This document shows positions 1 through 12,232 of a stretch of 64,000 nucleotides of DNA, piece after piece. The stretch lies in assembly GCA_016165875.1 (NCBI GenBank), contig JABBOT010000011.1, forward strand, positions 9,163,723 to 9,227,722, given 5' to 3'. Every line of letters starts with the position of its first letter. The stretch's first letter is position 1. Below the pieces are notes generated by a model that saw only the letters and a program-made list of their open reading frames with translations, was not told the origin of the DNA and did not search any database. The position numbers and the translations under genes are program-made. Source of the DNA: Acanthopleura granulata. Its lineage: Eukaryota > Mollusca > Polyplacophora > Chitonida > Chitonidae.

Positions 1-52
1 TCACCATTTGCCTAAATTCTCAGGGACACCTCTATTTATTCATTTTCGTATT

Positions 53-327
53 GTTTTTATTTATTTATTTATTTGTTTATTTATCTGGTGTTTTACGCCG
101 TACTCAAAAACATTTCGCTTAAAATACAGCGGCCAGCATTATGGTGGGAGCAAACTGAGGAGAGCCCGAAAGAAACCCACGACAATTCCCAGGTTGCTGG
201 CGGACCATCCCACGTACGACCGGAGAGGAAGCCAGCATGAGCTGGACTTGAACTCACAGCGAACGCATTGGTTAGAGGCATCTGGGCCATTTCGCTGCGC
301 TCGCGTGCTAAACCCTTGGCCAAGGAA
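53..327 (-). mobile_element. tRNA-derived SINE, family 1, near full length
   Basis: On the minus strand it has a tRNA-like head (tagcacgcgagcgcagcg, then a B-box-like gttcaagtccagc), a conserved body (ccgccgtcgtataagtg type, atactgagtacggcg type) and an (aaat)n tail at the left end. The body motif ggtgttttacgccgtactca on the plus strand marks every copy in the window. Confidence 0.75.
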
Positions 328-1782
328 ACCACTGACACCCCTTGTGCGTGTGGTTCCCATTTACACGTAAGAAGAATGTCAAAGGAAGTGATACACCAAT
401 CTTGAGATTCAATGTCACATACAAGCTTCAATTAGTTAAAGAGAGGCGTTTACATATAATCAACTATCTAGAATATTCAAATTGACGCTTCAATTGACAC
501 AAGTAACAAACTGCTTCTACTAATGTTGCTGTGTATCCCCAAGAAGGTATGACGGTACAGTCAAATTCTATGATCTCTGATTCCCAACACCTTCGGGTGT
601 AAATGTACACCAATTGGGGGGCGGGGGAGGGAGGGCATGAGTGTTAACGTTGCGAAAAGTGTTCGCCTGTAAGGGATAGATGGCCAGAGAGTACCGAATA
701 AATGCTGACGAGATAGATAATTAAATTCAGTGTACTTGTGAAAGTGCATAACAAATTTCTTAACTCAATGCATGCAGTATTTTTTAAGATACCACCACAA
801 ACATTTTGTTTAAGACCGATTCTAATACACAGTACACTAAGTGAGGAATTCGGTAATGTACGGTTTTTAAATTATCGAAGTGGATAGTTTACTATTTAAA
901 CTAAAAAACAGTCCCACAGATTTTTGATATTCATCTTAGATTGTTTGAGTGATGATTTAAGTTAAAACTTTCAAAAATTTTAATAGTTTTTGAAACTTTG
1001 ATATTCTTTTACTAATATCTTTAAACTAGCAAAGATATCCAGAACCTGTGCCCCCATTGTTTGCTTACGTCTTTGGCTACATGTGCTCCAAGTGCTATTG
1101 TGTTGTGAAATAAGGGAGGAATAAACTTATTTCACCATACAAACCTCTCAAAAATAGAAATGAGAAAAAAACAAAATGTATGGAGGGGCAATAATTAATC
1201 TTGTACCGGAAATTGTCCCGCCTCCAGTTAAAATATAATCTTATATAGCCTATTTATGTTAAATTTCAAAACTTATCATACCCCATAAATATGTAAATTG
1301 GTGTTTTATCATGACAGTTCTGGGCAAAACCTACTAGAATGTGTTTTGAAACCCCTCCCTCAACAGCTTCCTGGTGGCGTGATTAAGGCTTTTGTTTTAG
1401 TTAACAGGTCTGCTTGCGTAGTCTGCACAAGTAGCCATGCACAGCCTTAACAAAAGCACATCTATTCACAGCAGGTAACCCCCCTCACTGAGATGGTACC
1501 CCTAATAAGAAGGTTTTAAGAAAATACATCTGCCTTGGTTTACAACATGTTATATTTTTTTGTCAAATTTTATTCACCATTCGAGATTGGTTTTCATCTT
1601 TAAGTGAGAGGAAAGATAAGAATGCTCAAATTCATCATTGAGGGGTTATGGTATCCTTAACTCATCATACAAACCGTGTACCGAGCTACATTATAAGTTG
1701 TCGTTATTGAAAATGTGTACTTTTGTTGTGCTTTGACTGCTACTGTTCATATATCCAACCTATCTACATTATTCCTGAAATC

Positions 1783-1894
1783 TACATGTAAGCTGAGAGG
1801 AATGAAACAGATATAAGATCTAATGTCCAGGTATGATGTACATGTAAGCTGAGAGGAATGAAACAGATTTAAGATCTAATGTCCAAGTATGATG
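1783..1894. repeat. Two tandem copies of a 56-bp unit
   Basis: The unit beginning tacatgtaagctgagaggaa is repeated head to tail with two differences. Non-coding. Confidence 0.85.
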
Positions 1895-2010
1895 TACATG
1901 CACCATCTAGAGTCGGGAGTTCCCTTTAAATTCAGCCAAGGTGGATATAATCTCTATAGCTTTCACTTCTGAAATTTTTAAAAATTTTTGTTCCAAAATG
2001 AATATGATGT

Positions 2011-5000
2011 TTATTCATTTGCTGAAATGGATTGCCCTGTTTGTGCTTTTTCCATAACAAGCACGTCTTTCTTGATGGTCTTTTGATGTCCCGGCAGGAA
2101 GGGGAGGAATCGGGTCCATTTCCGCCTGATAAAATAGTGATGTACGTAAGGTAGGCGATGGACCAGCGCGGCCTCACTCCGAACGAATGCTTTACCTTCT
2201 TCCGATCCAGGTTTTTGGCCACGACCACCTACAAAAGTAACAAACTGCATTCTGAAAGAATACTAAGTTATGGCCGAGGACCAAGATAGACATAGCGCCA
2301 TCTGGATGCTCTCTAAGGAAAAATAATTCAGTATAGCCCAGATAGGCCTATATTAATCCCTGAGCCATAACTCATATTCATTACTGACGCAAAAACCCCA
2401 TGTTGGTTGACGGCTGGTATGTGAATGTTTGCTTCGACCAACAGATTCAGTACTCTGTCTCATTGCTGTTAATCAAAAAATAGATCATGAATGAAAATAA
2501 TTTTATTTTATTATTTTTAATAATGTTTGATACAGATTAATATTAATGATTCATATTTTATCGCTTTTATCCGGTAATAAGACGTTTATATTTTGTTTAG
2601 TTGTATATTTTTTCTCTATATTCACACAACGGGATCATATAGACCCAGAGACATGCCCTGCAGCTATAGTGTAAGCTACATATTACAAATAAACACTACA
2701 TACAGGCTGATAAATAGAAGATGTAAATAAATTAAGATTGCTAATTCACAGTATTTAATACTCTTTTACACACTAAAAGATCTAAACAACAATAGCATGA
2801 CAAACTGTTGATAGCCCAGTATGAATGCTGATAGCCCAGTATTTCTATCCCTTAGGACAGCAACAGCTTGTGTATTTCAAGATAAGAAATAATGTACTGA
2901 TGATAATCAGTTAATACTTAGAAGGTCTCTAACCAATTAAATACCAGAGCAGCAAATAACATATGTGCTTATATATTATTATTAATATTTGTGGACATAT
3001 TTTTCTCCTGTATTACATGAATTGCATTCCTACACATCTTGATAATATAAAACAGTTTAAACATTTCTGTTCGCAATAATTAGAAACCAACCTGGCAACG
3101 TGTTGTCTAGAAAACAGGCCACAATCCCGGCCACAAACAATGGTGTCCCAAACATGGCTTTGATCAGATTGTTCAATAGTGGAATACCTGTAACAAACAA
3201 CACAGGATCAACATGGCTCTGGTCAAATTGTTCAACACTGGAATAAAGAAAGAATAGTGGGACGTGCGGACAACCATGGCTTTGATTAAATTGTTCAACA
3301 CAAGATAACCTGTGAGAAAGGTCACACGTTACTGGTGAAATCCGACCAATTTACCGCAGTTAGGGTTTTATTCTAACAGTTCATGTAAGAGTTTAAGAAG
3401 TAACGTCTTACAAGCCCCCTAGCACCATGGCTGAAGCAGAATTAGGTAAAAAAAAGACGTAATTTAGACGTCACTGGCCTACACTGGGTTACACACCCTT
3501 TGAGCAGGTGAAGGTTATCTGCCAACAGAGCATATCACGCAGCCAAGGGTGACACATAGGAGGGAAGTGCACAAAAGCAACAATACAGCAGAGAACATCC
3601 TGTATAACTATGGCGTGATGAGATCAGACACGGTGTAATGTAACCAAATGCAACATATTTAAACGTGTAATAAAACACACATCTTCAACACAAATATTCG
3701 CCTGAAGGAAATATCGAATCGCTTTTCTTTCTAGGGCCTATAATATGCGTGTAGCCTTAGGCTTTACCTTCTGCTTAACAATATTTCAGTCATATGACGA
3801 CAAAGAGCCCTGAGAATGTGTATATATATATATATATATATTTGCTGTGTTTTCTTGTGGCAGGGCATGTCCAAGCCGCCAAAGTGCTGCCCCCACTGAA
3901 ACATCATGCCGGAGACAACCAGACATGACGCCCAACCCAGTCACATTATACTGACACTGGGCCGACCCGTCCTGTTGCCTTGTTCTAATCTCTCAGTGTT
4001 GAGCGCCAAGCGAGGCAGCAAACAATCACAATATTCAAAGTCGTTGGTATGACCCGACCCGTGTGTGATCCCGGATCTCCCGACCTGGAGGCGGACTTTC
4101 TAACCACCAGGCCACCGAAGCAGTTGGAACTCAAACAACCCGTGACTATTATTTGTGTTAGAATAAGGCGAATTCTAATCTTGAATACTCTTAAAGAGTC
4201 ATGGTCTCCCAAAATTTGGATTTTTAAACCAATTCCGATTGTGACGTCTTAACGAAGTGTTGAAGTTTGTTCATGAACTAAATCAGTCACGTGAAAATAA
4301 AAAATATTCATTGAGCTTTGCCGTTATTCGAATTCAACACAAAGATGGCGGGCCATGTTCAACCTTGTAACAACGTCACAACAGCCACTCTCATCTATCA
4401 AGCAGTGTGGTTTTTCGACAACTCACCACCAGTTGCAACTCTTCTTACACTTGCTTGTCAACCTCCTGAACTCTCTTTTACGCCAATTTTAGGCCAATCC
4501 TTTTCTTATGCGTGCAATCAGCCACGTTTGTTTACATATGAAGTTTACCGAGCGCTGTGCGCATGCTCCAGTTCTACTGAAGTGAAAGCCGATCATTTAA
4601 ATATTCTGACAGGCTTTTCAGTTTTCATTTTTTTTGTTATTTTATAACATTCACTTAACTTACAATGCAGGGGTTGGGGTTAACGAATGGCTTGTAACTT
4701 TTACTTCTTGAGAAAAATACCTAATACACCTGTCATTCTGTAATAACGTTAAAATACTTTGGGCGACCATGTCCCTTTAAAACATTTGCTCATTATAGCG
4801 TAAAAAAAAATAGTCTTGCACAGTTTCAATCCATGTAGGTGCATATGGAAAGCCAGTCGAGGAAAGATAGAGACATTAACAAAAGCTATTTCAAAAACAT
4901 CCATTTTCCCTTTAATCGGAATATGCACTAACCAGTGTCCAGAATTTCGTGGTACGTGATGACCAGCTTAGGAATCATGTATCCCAGTACCAAAGCCAAA

Positions 5001-8000
5001 CCGACGGTCATACAATTCCGAGGCCTCTTCATCTCAAAATCGTTCAACTCGGCCAGAAGGACACCGGTGATAGAACCCAGAATCACGATCATAACCGCTC
5101 CGATCACGGGCTTGGGAATGAGGACCAGAAAGGCGCCGATTTTCCCAACGACTCCAAGAAACATCATCAACAGGCCGGAGGCCTGGAAAACTCGACGACT
5201 AGTTACCTGACACATACAGAAACAACCACCTTTTCAGTTTTCTAGCTTTTAAGTTCACATTAATCTTAACATGTGTTTATATCAGCATTCTTCATTGCTT
5301 GGCCGGAATGCTGGCGGTTGCCTACGAGCTCCAAAGCCTAGCTTCAGTTCAGAAAGTTTTGCTACCTAAAGCTGTCATAGACAGATTGATTGATGCATCG
5401 AACGATTGACTGAACGATTGACTGTTGATTGACTAAAGAATTTTTCAAAGATGCACGCCATGTTGGTGAAAGAGATGTGATCTTCCACGAAAGTAAGATT
5501 ATGCACATAAATTCCCTGTCTCAGGCCGGGATTGAACTTTTGTTTCCTATACCTTGTGATGAAAAAAAACCCGCTCCAAACAATGAAATGATTTGGAATT
5601 ATTCGATTACATTTGTTACGTTTCAGAATCACGAAGCATTATTGCCGTCGACGTGAATGACTGAGACAAAGGAACGCCCACACTGAGACGAAAATGCTGT
5701 TAAATAAGTAAAACATTACTTAAATGTGGTAAATGTGCATGTGTCGAAACTTCACCTAGCATACGTGAAGTCCACGCTGTGGATAGGGTTCATACTGTGT
5801 GACAGTGCGCTGGCTCTCCACACCCAAAAAGATAGTGAGCGATAACTGATCTTGGTACACCATCTGCTTACCACAGGCTCACCGAAATACTAGTATACCG
5901 TTAGCAAATTACTGCAAATAAAATAACCATGCACTAACATGCAGTTTATTTTCGATTTGCAGGTCTAACTAAAGTTGCCAATGCAAGTGGGTTTCACTTC
6001 TGGCTGGCTTCCTCTCTGGCCGTTCGTGAGAAGGTCCGCCTTCAACCTGCGGATGGTCTTGGATTTCCCCCGAGCTCTGCCCGGTTTCCTCCCACAATAA
6101 CGCTGGCCAAGTGAAATATTCTTGAGTACAAAGCCAAACCTCAATAAAATAAATACATAAATAAATAAATAAATAAATCATAGAGGGCTGCCGTTCCACG
6201 TTTGCTTGGAAGCTGTCTGATATTCTGTCTTGTAGCCATTAAACCACACATGTATTCACTTCAATACAAACCGTGGTAAATTGCGTTCTTTCTGGGTCCC
6301 ATAATTTCATTAAAATAAGAAACAGTACGAACAAAACAATGAGTTCAATAAATGCAGCAAGGGGATCGGGGTATGCCTAGAGTTTCTTTGACTGAAGTAA
6401 AAAACAAATTTTTGTACCATTTACAACCATAAAAAATGGCATACTTACACCTGATATAGCTAAAGACCCAGTGACGGAGATCATAGTAGTGGTTGCCATG
6501 CCAGCGCCAAATACCCCAGAGAGGATGCTACAGAACCCCTCGATCAGCAGGCCCCTATTGTTGGCGTGCGCCGGAGCTCTAGGGATCTGACACACACTAG
6601 CTGTGATGTTGTAATCTGCCAAGGAATCAATGACAGAACTCAACATGGCCACGATCAGTCCAAAGAAAATTGCCAGACTGAACCGGGGCATTCCAAACTG
6701 ACCTGGCGAGAGAGGAAGGAAACATTCAAGGATAATGTTTACATAATATCAATTCAAACTAGACGGTGAGATTTTTCCGCCTGAAGACAAAAGTATCAAC
6801 AAAAAAATGAAGTGCGATCAGGGGCAAGAGGTTGTAAAAGCATCAGCAAGGTGCTTTTATGAACAGAGGTGATCCAAACGCAACTAAGATACCTATACCT
6901 GTTTGACAACAAGTTTGAGATTTGAATTGGATGTCGTGTCTAGAATGTCGACCATACTGACCGGAGGGCCCACTTTGACTCACGGCTAGTGCACGAATGT
7001 TTCTTTCCGATGTAACCACAACGACAACATGAATTGTTACAAAAACCGGACGCCTGACATCTGACATAAAATGAGACATGTATTTATTTATTTCATTGGT
7101 GTTTTGCGCCGTACACAAGAATGTTTCACTTATACAACGACGGCCAGCATTATGGTCAGAGGAAAAAGGAGAGAGCCCGGGGAAAACCTACGACCATCCG
7201 CAGATTGCTGTCAGACCATCCCACATATGGCCGGAGAATAAGCCAGCATGAGCTTACATGACAGGGGTGAGGTTTATTTGACATTAAATGAGATAAGCAT
7301 GTGCTCTAGTCCTCCGCTAATGAATGACTCGCTGATTGGTTGATTGATTGAGTCCTCAGTAATTGTCACTTACTTGACAGGGGTCAGGTTCTGGATGGTG
7401 GAAACCGAAGTGCCCGGAGTAAACCGCCGACCTTTGGCAGATGTCTGGTGTACTTCTTGACGCAAGACCGCCGCCTAAATAGCGACTTATTGGTTGCCAA
7501 CGAAAGGTCGAAAGAATCATTTCACCACGGAAATAACACTGATAGTCAGAAAAAAACTTGTTGTCTTGTAAAATGGTGAATTACAGTAAACTCTGAATGT
7601 CTGTATTTGTTGTCGCTTTTCTAAAAGACATGTTGGCTGAAAATCCCCAAAACTAAGTCTTACGGGAGTAAGCGCAATTCACCTGGATAGGGAAAATAAA
7701 ACCAGTTAGCCAGATCCACTGTATCTCCCTTATTGTCAGTGCGGGCTTGGTATTGCATGTTGTCCGGGTCGTCCGGCAAGGTTCCAGTCACGGTCAAGAT
7801 ATGACAGAGCAGCCAGCCCAAAGCGATGCTTATTAACACCTGAGGACAAGAAAAACATTTAAAACAGGAATTTTTTTCAAGGAGCTGTCGTTAGTTTTCA
7901 CAACGCAGTTAACGCAAGGCAGTTAGAAAGAAAATATCCTGGGACACATTTGTGGAATGTTTGTTTGAAAGGGATACAAATATATATATTTTACTGGTGG

Positions 8001-11000
8001 GGAGAGAGGAGAGGGGGGAATTTATGTCAACCTTGAGCAGTGGTTTTCCCCCAGTCACATTCAGGCAAAGGAGCTAACAACTGCTTGACATATTTGCATA
8101 CAACACTGTTTTTCTGTCGTATGATTTAACAGTGATGCATTTTATCTGTAGAGCATGATTTAGGGTGATAAACTCATACGCGTTTAAGACCGCCTGGTGG
8201 TTAGAGCGTACGCCTCGAGGTCGGAAGATATGGGATCAAAGCCGAGTCGGGTCATACCAAAGACTTTAAAAATGGTACTTGTTGCTGCCTCGCTTGTCGC
8301 TCAGCAGTGAGAGTTTAGATCAAGGAAATAGGACTAGTCAATCTGGTGTCAGGATAATGTCATTGGGTTGGGTGTCATGTCTGGTGTCTTTAGCATGATG
8401 CTCCAGTGACGACTGCACTTTGTCGGCATAGACTCACCTTGCCACAAGAAGATACAGTATATATATTCTAACACCTCATTAAATTGTTAAGTATGAAAGC
8501 AAAGCCGAAGCATACATACATACACTTATACAAACTTATGCGCGTTTAAAACAGATCTCTGCTGGAACACCCAGAGAGTTGGCACGTACGGAGCCTCAGC
8601 AGCACAATGCATCACTACAACTGAGTTTTGGATCCGGCTTGTGTCGAGAGTCCACATCCACACAGGTCTGTTCAGTTTCGGTGTCCACTCAAGCAGCCTG
8701 TTAGAGACTGAGTATCCTATTTCCCTCCGTCCTGCTTTCTCTCCTTTCCCTTTCTTCATGAACAAAGCTGCATTTGACTATAAGACATTTTCAGCGAACC
8801 TCTTGTTGTTCTTTCAAAGAGACTGCATTTAGACTTTCTTTCCCGCAGACACTTACCGAGCGACAGTCCGGTGATAATATCTCGACATTTGCTTTCCGTT
8901 TCACACATTTTCTGACGTTTAATCACCGTTTAGTAAGGTAATAGCAGAATTGCCTGTTAAAAAATATTATCAACAGCCATTTCTCCCATTAAATACCAAA
9001 TGACTTGTGGGTAATAAAGGGAGATAACTCACCGCGTAAGTTCTGTGGAAACTTGACCTGGTGATGTTCCACCCTTGATTTCTGACCCAGTAGGGAATGG
9101 GCACAAGAACATTCACCATATACGTCGTGAGGATGACCAGTATGGCCAGAGTGCTGTGACAAATTGAAAGTTAACGTGAACAAGATAGAAATTATTTTTC
9201 CATTAAATCATTAAGAATTAGTTTTTCACGGAAATGGCAACTAACAAATTTAGGCATATGGTAGGTGTGTATACGTATTCACTGGTAAGAAAACCCTTGT
9301 TTTGGAATACATAAGTAAGGTGTTTTCATGATGGTAGAATTCTGGTCACCCCGTGTCTGGGCAATATTTATGGTTGCTGCACAACAGCTAAATCTAAACG
9401 GATAAATACCAAAAGTATAGGTAGATCAGTGTTAGATCATTATCTCAAAACCGCTTTCCAAGCAACTTAAAACATCAATTTTCAAAGGCATAAGTGAAAA
9501 AACATAAAGCTGATAACAAGTGAGAAAAGTAGCCATCGGTTTTCAATAAAACATGGAAGGGTGTTGATACTGTAAGCATGACATCCAATGGGAAACTCGT
9601 AAAAAGCCTTCCCGCCTTTAACAAAGAGGTCCAAAACCATGTGTTTCTTTGTACTTAGTTGTATTAGATCAGTCTTCTAGGGGCATGTGTGCTCAGAAAG
9701 TACTTAGGTAGTATACAAACACTGCATCACGGCAAAACACGATGCGTTTGGACCCTTCTGTGTGGCCTGTCCGAGTTTCCCATTGAGATTTTAATCTGGG
9801 AGCTCTTACAATAACGCGACTCCCAAATGGATTAGGACGAACTTGTGGATGCTGTCCGCAATTCTGAGGATCATGACAACGACGGCGGGAACGATGGTCA
9901 AGGGACCAATGACCTTAGCTATCCGTCCGCCCAGTCCCGTGGCTCCGATCAGGGCATGGAGAACTGACACCGTCATGAGCACACCGCTCACCTGTAACAC
10001 ACACTCACACATCCCTCTATCTATTGACTTGTTCACTGACCTTTGGCGAATTTTCATAACAACTGACATAAACTGAATGCTTGCTTCTGGACTGATAGTC
10101 TGGGCGATAATTTCTATGTATCACAGGACTGGGATATTCACTGAGGTAATATTTCCTGTGTACGATTTCAATCAATTTAAGATTTCGTAAAAAGAAGACA
10201 CAACTGGTTGTGTTTGACTGTCCGCTCCGCTCTCTGGAAATGTACATGTTAAGATGTCAGCATTTTCTTAAGTGTTAAACCTTCAGCATTTCCTGTATGC
10301 TAAAATATCAGTATTTCCTACATGTTAAGAAATACAACGTTAAATGTTGTAAAATATTCAACCAAGATGTTAAACTGATCGCACGTTGTCGCGTAATATT
10401 AAACTACAAGATTTATAACATTTTTAATGAGAAACACATCACATATATTGATTCATTTTTACAAGACAACGTTAAATTACAACATTTTTTAATGATTCAG
10501 TAAAGTCTCAACCTAACGTCATAAATACTTGCCCTCCTCAACCACACGCAAAATATTAAATTAAACACTAACAAAAGTTCTCTATGCCGCCTCAGCTTTA
10601 GGAGACTGACAATAATGTGCACCACAGCTGTGGCTTTGTAACACCAGGCAAGTAAAAGGAGAAGAAAACATAAAAACGATGCCAAAATTAGATGAAAGAG
10701 CGTGCAAATTTATTTGCAGATATAGTCTTAAAATTTACTTTGATTTTCTCTTTCAGTAGAAAAGAGAATTTGAAAATATTTTTGGATTTTGATCATATTT
10801 ATATTTTTAATATATTCATAATTCACACCAAATAATCTGATATTCATAAAGCCGTGTTAACCTTGAATAGATATTGCTTACCTCAAGCAGCCTTCCCCTC
10901 CATACCTCAGCGTCAATATCTGACGAAGGTAAAGCAGTTCCGTTTGCCGCTAAACTTGTCTGCTTTTCAGTCGAGACTAGGTAGATGAAAATTGAAAACT

Positions 11001-12196
11001 AGGGGTTATTCATAATTTCATGAACATTAAGTATTACTGGTGTCTGAACCTGTTACAAGAGTTAAGGCCTAGTTTGGGGGTGGGGTCAGAGTGGGGAGTG
11101 TGTGTGTGTGGTGGAGGCGGGGGGCTTAAAAGGTAACTCAATGTATACATTACTACCCTGGATCAAAAGAGTTGCTACTAAAACCAGTAATACAACCTGT
11201 TCAAACTATTCTAAACTGGGTCATCCAATGAAATCTCTCAGGGCGACCCGCTTCGAAATCGCTCTTGAGATCATGTGACCTGAACCCGGCCTTGCACGTT
11301 TAGGATGGATGCTTTTATTGGTAAAAATACATCATTAGCTATGGCATTCTTACTGTAGGAAGGGAGTCACACATATCTGAACGGAGCTCGAACTACCCAC
11401 CAAATATGCTAGAGTCATCCCTGCGTTGACAAGATCTCTGGTGAAGCCAGAATTAGAGAGGTGTGGTTTGTCAGATTCCTAAATAGAGGCGATTTGTACC
11501 TAGAGACAAGCCAGGTATCTATTGAGCGTCGGTTTGTCAGGTATATGACAAAATACCCCTCTTTCTATACCTCGCGCGCAGTGGTTTGTCGGTGCCTCTC
11601 TAATTGTTTGGTGTATATAAAGTCGTTACCATATTCCTTTTCAGCGCAGGCCCAGTCTGGCAGATCCGCTCTGGCGAGGATGGGGACAACATAGTAAATA
11701 CTAGGTGTTTGGAAAATTGGAAGTCTGAAAGCAGATAAGAATATATCCTTGCTACAGGTTTCAATTCTGCGTAGACGAATTGGATTAGGCTATGTAGGAT
11801 AATATATTCATTGTAAAAGCCGTGGGATTTAGCCTACCAAGAACCTAGGGGTAATGATAACTTCAAAGAACAGGAACATTCGTCCACCTTACCTGACACC
11901 AATCACTGTCTGAAGGAAGGTTGTCAGACCACACATGAAGATATTGGTGCTCATCAGCTTGGCGGACACGTGGATTGTGCCACAAATGGCGTCTGATACC
12001 AAAATCGAGAATGTGACAGAAGTGGAGACAACTTGCAAAGCAGCCTGAAAGATCGCAAAGAAGTTTTCTGTGCAAATAAATATATCCCCGTGTAAAAGAC
12101 TACACTGTGGAAGAGTATATGACCGATACGTAATAGAATAGTTGTAAAAATAATAACTCGGGACCTCGACTTAATATCTCACGCTGATTTATTATC

Positions 12197-12232
<36 letters not shown>

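Noticed and set aside
240..327. tRNA-like A and B boxes, considered as tRNA genes here and near 8200 and 4110
   Set aside because: No complete cloverleaf; the boxes are heads of SINE copies with conserved bodies and tails.
8..370. 120-codon frame at the left edge
   Set aside because: Runs through a family 1 SINE and its tail; similar frames occur in other SINE copies by chance.
4318..4647. 109-codon frame on the plus strand in an SLC23 intron
   Set aside because: It lies entirely inside the TTAA-flanked MITE and has no recognisable domain.
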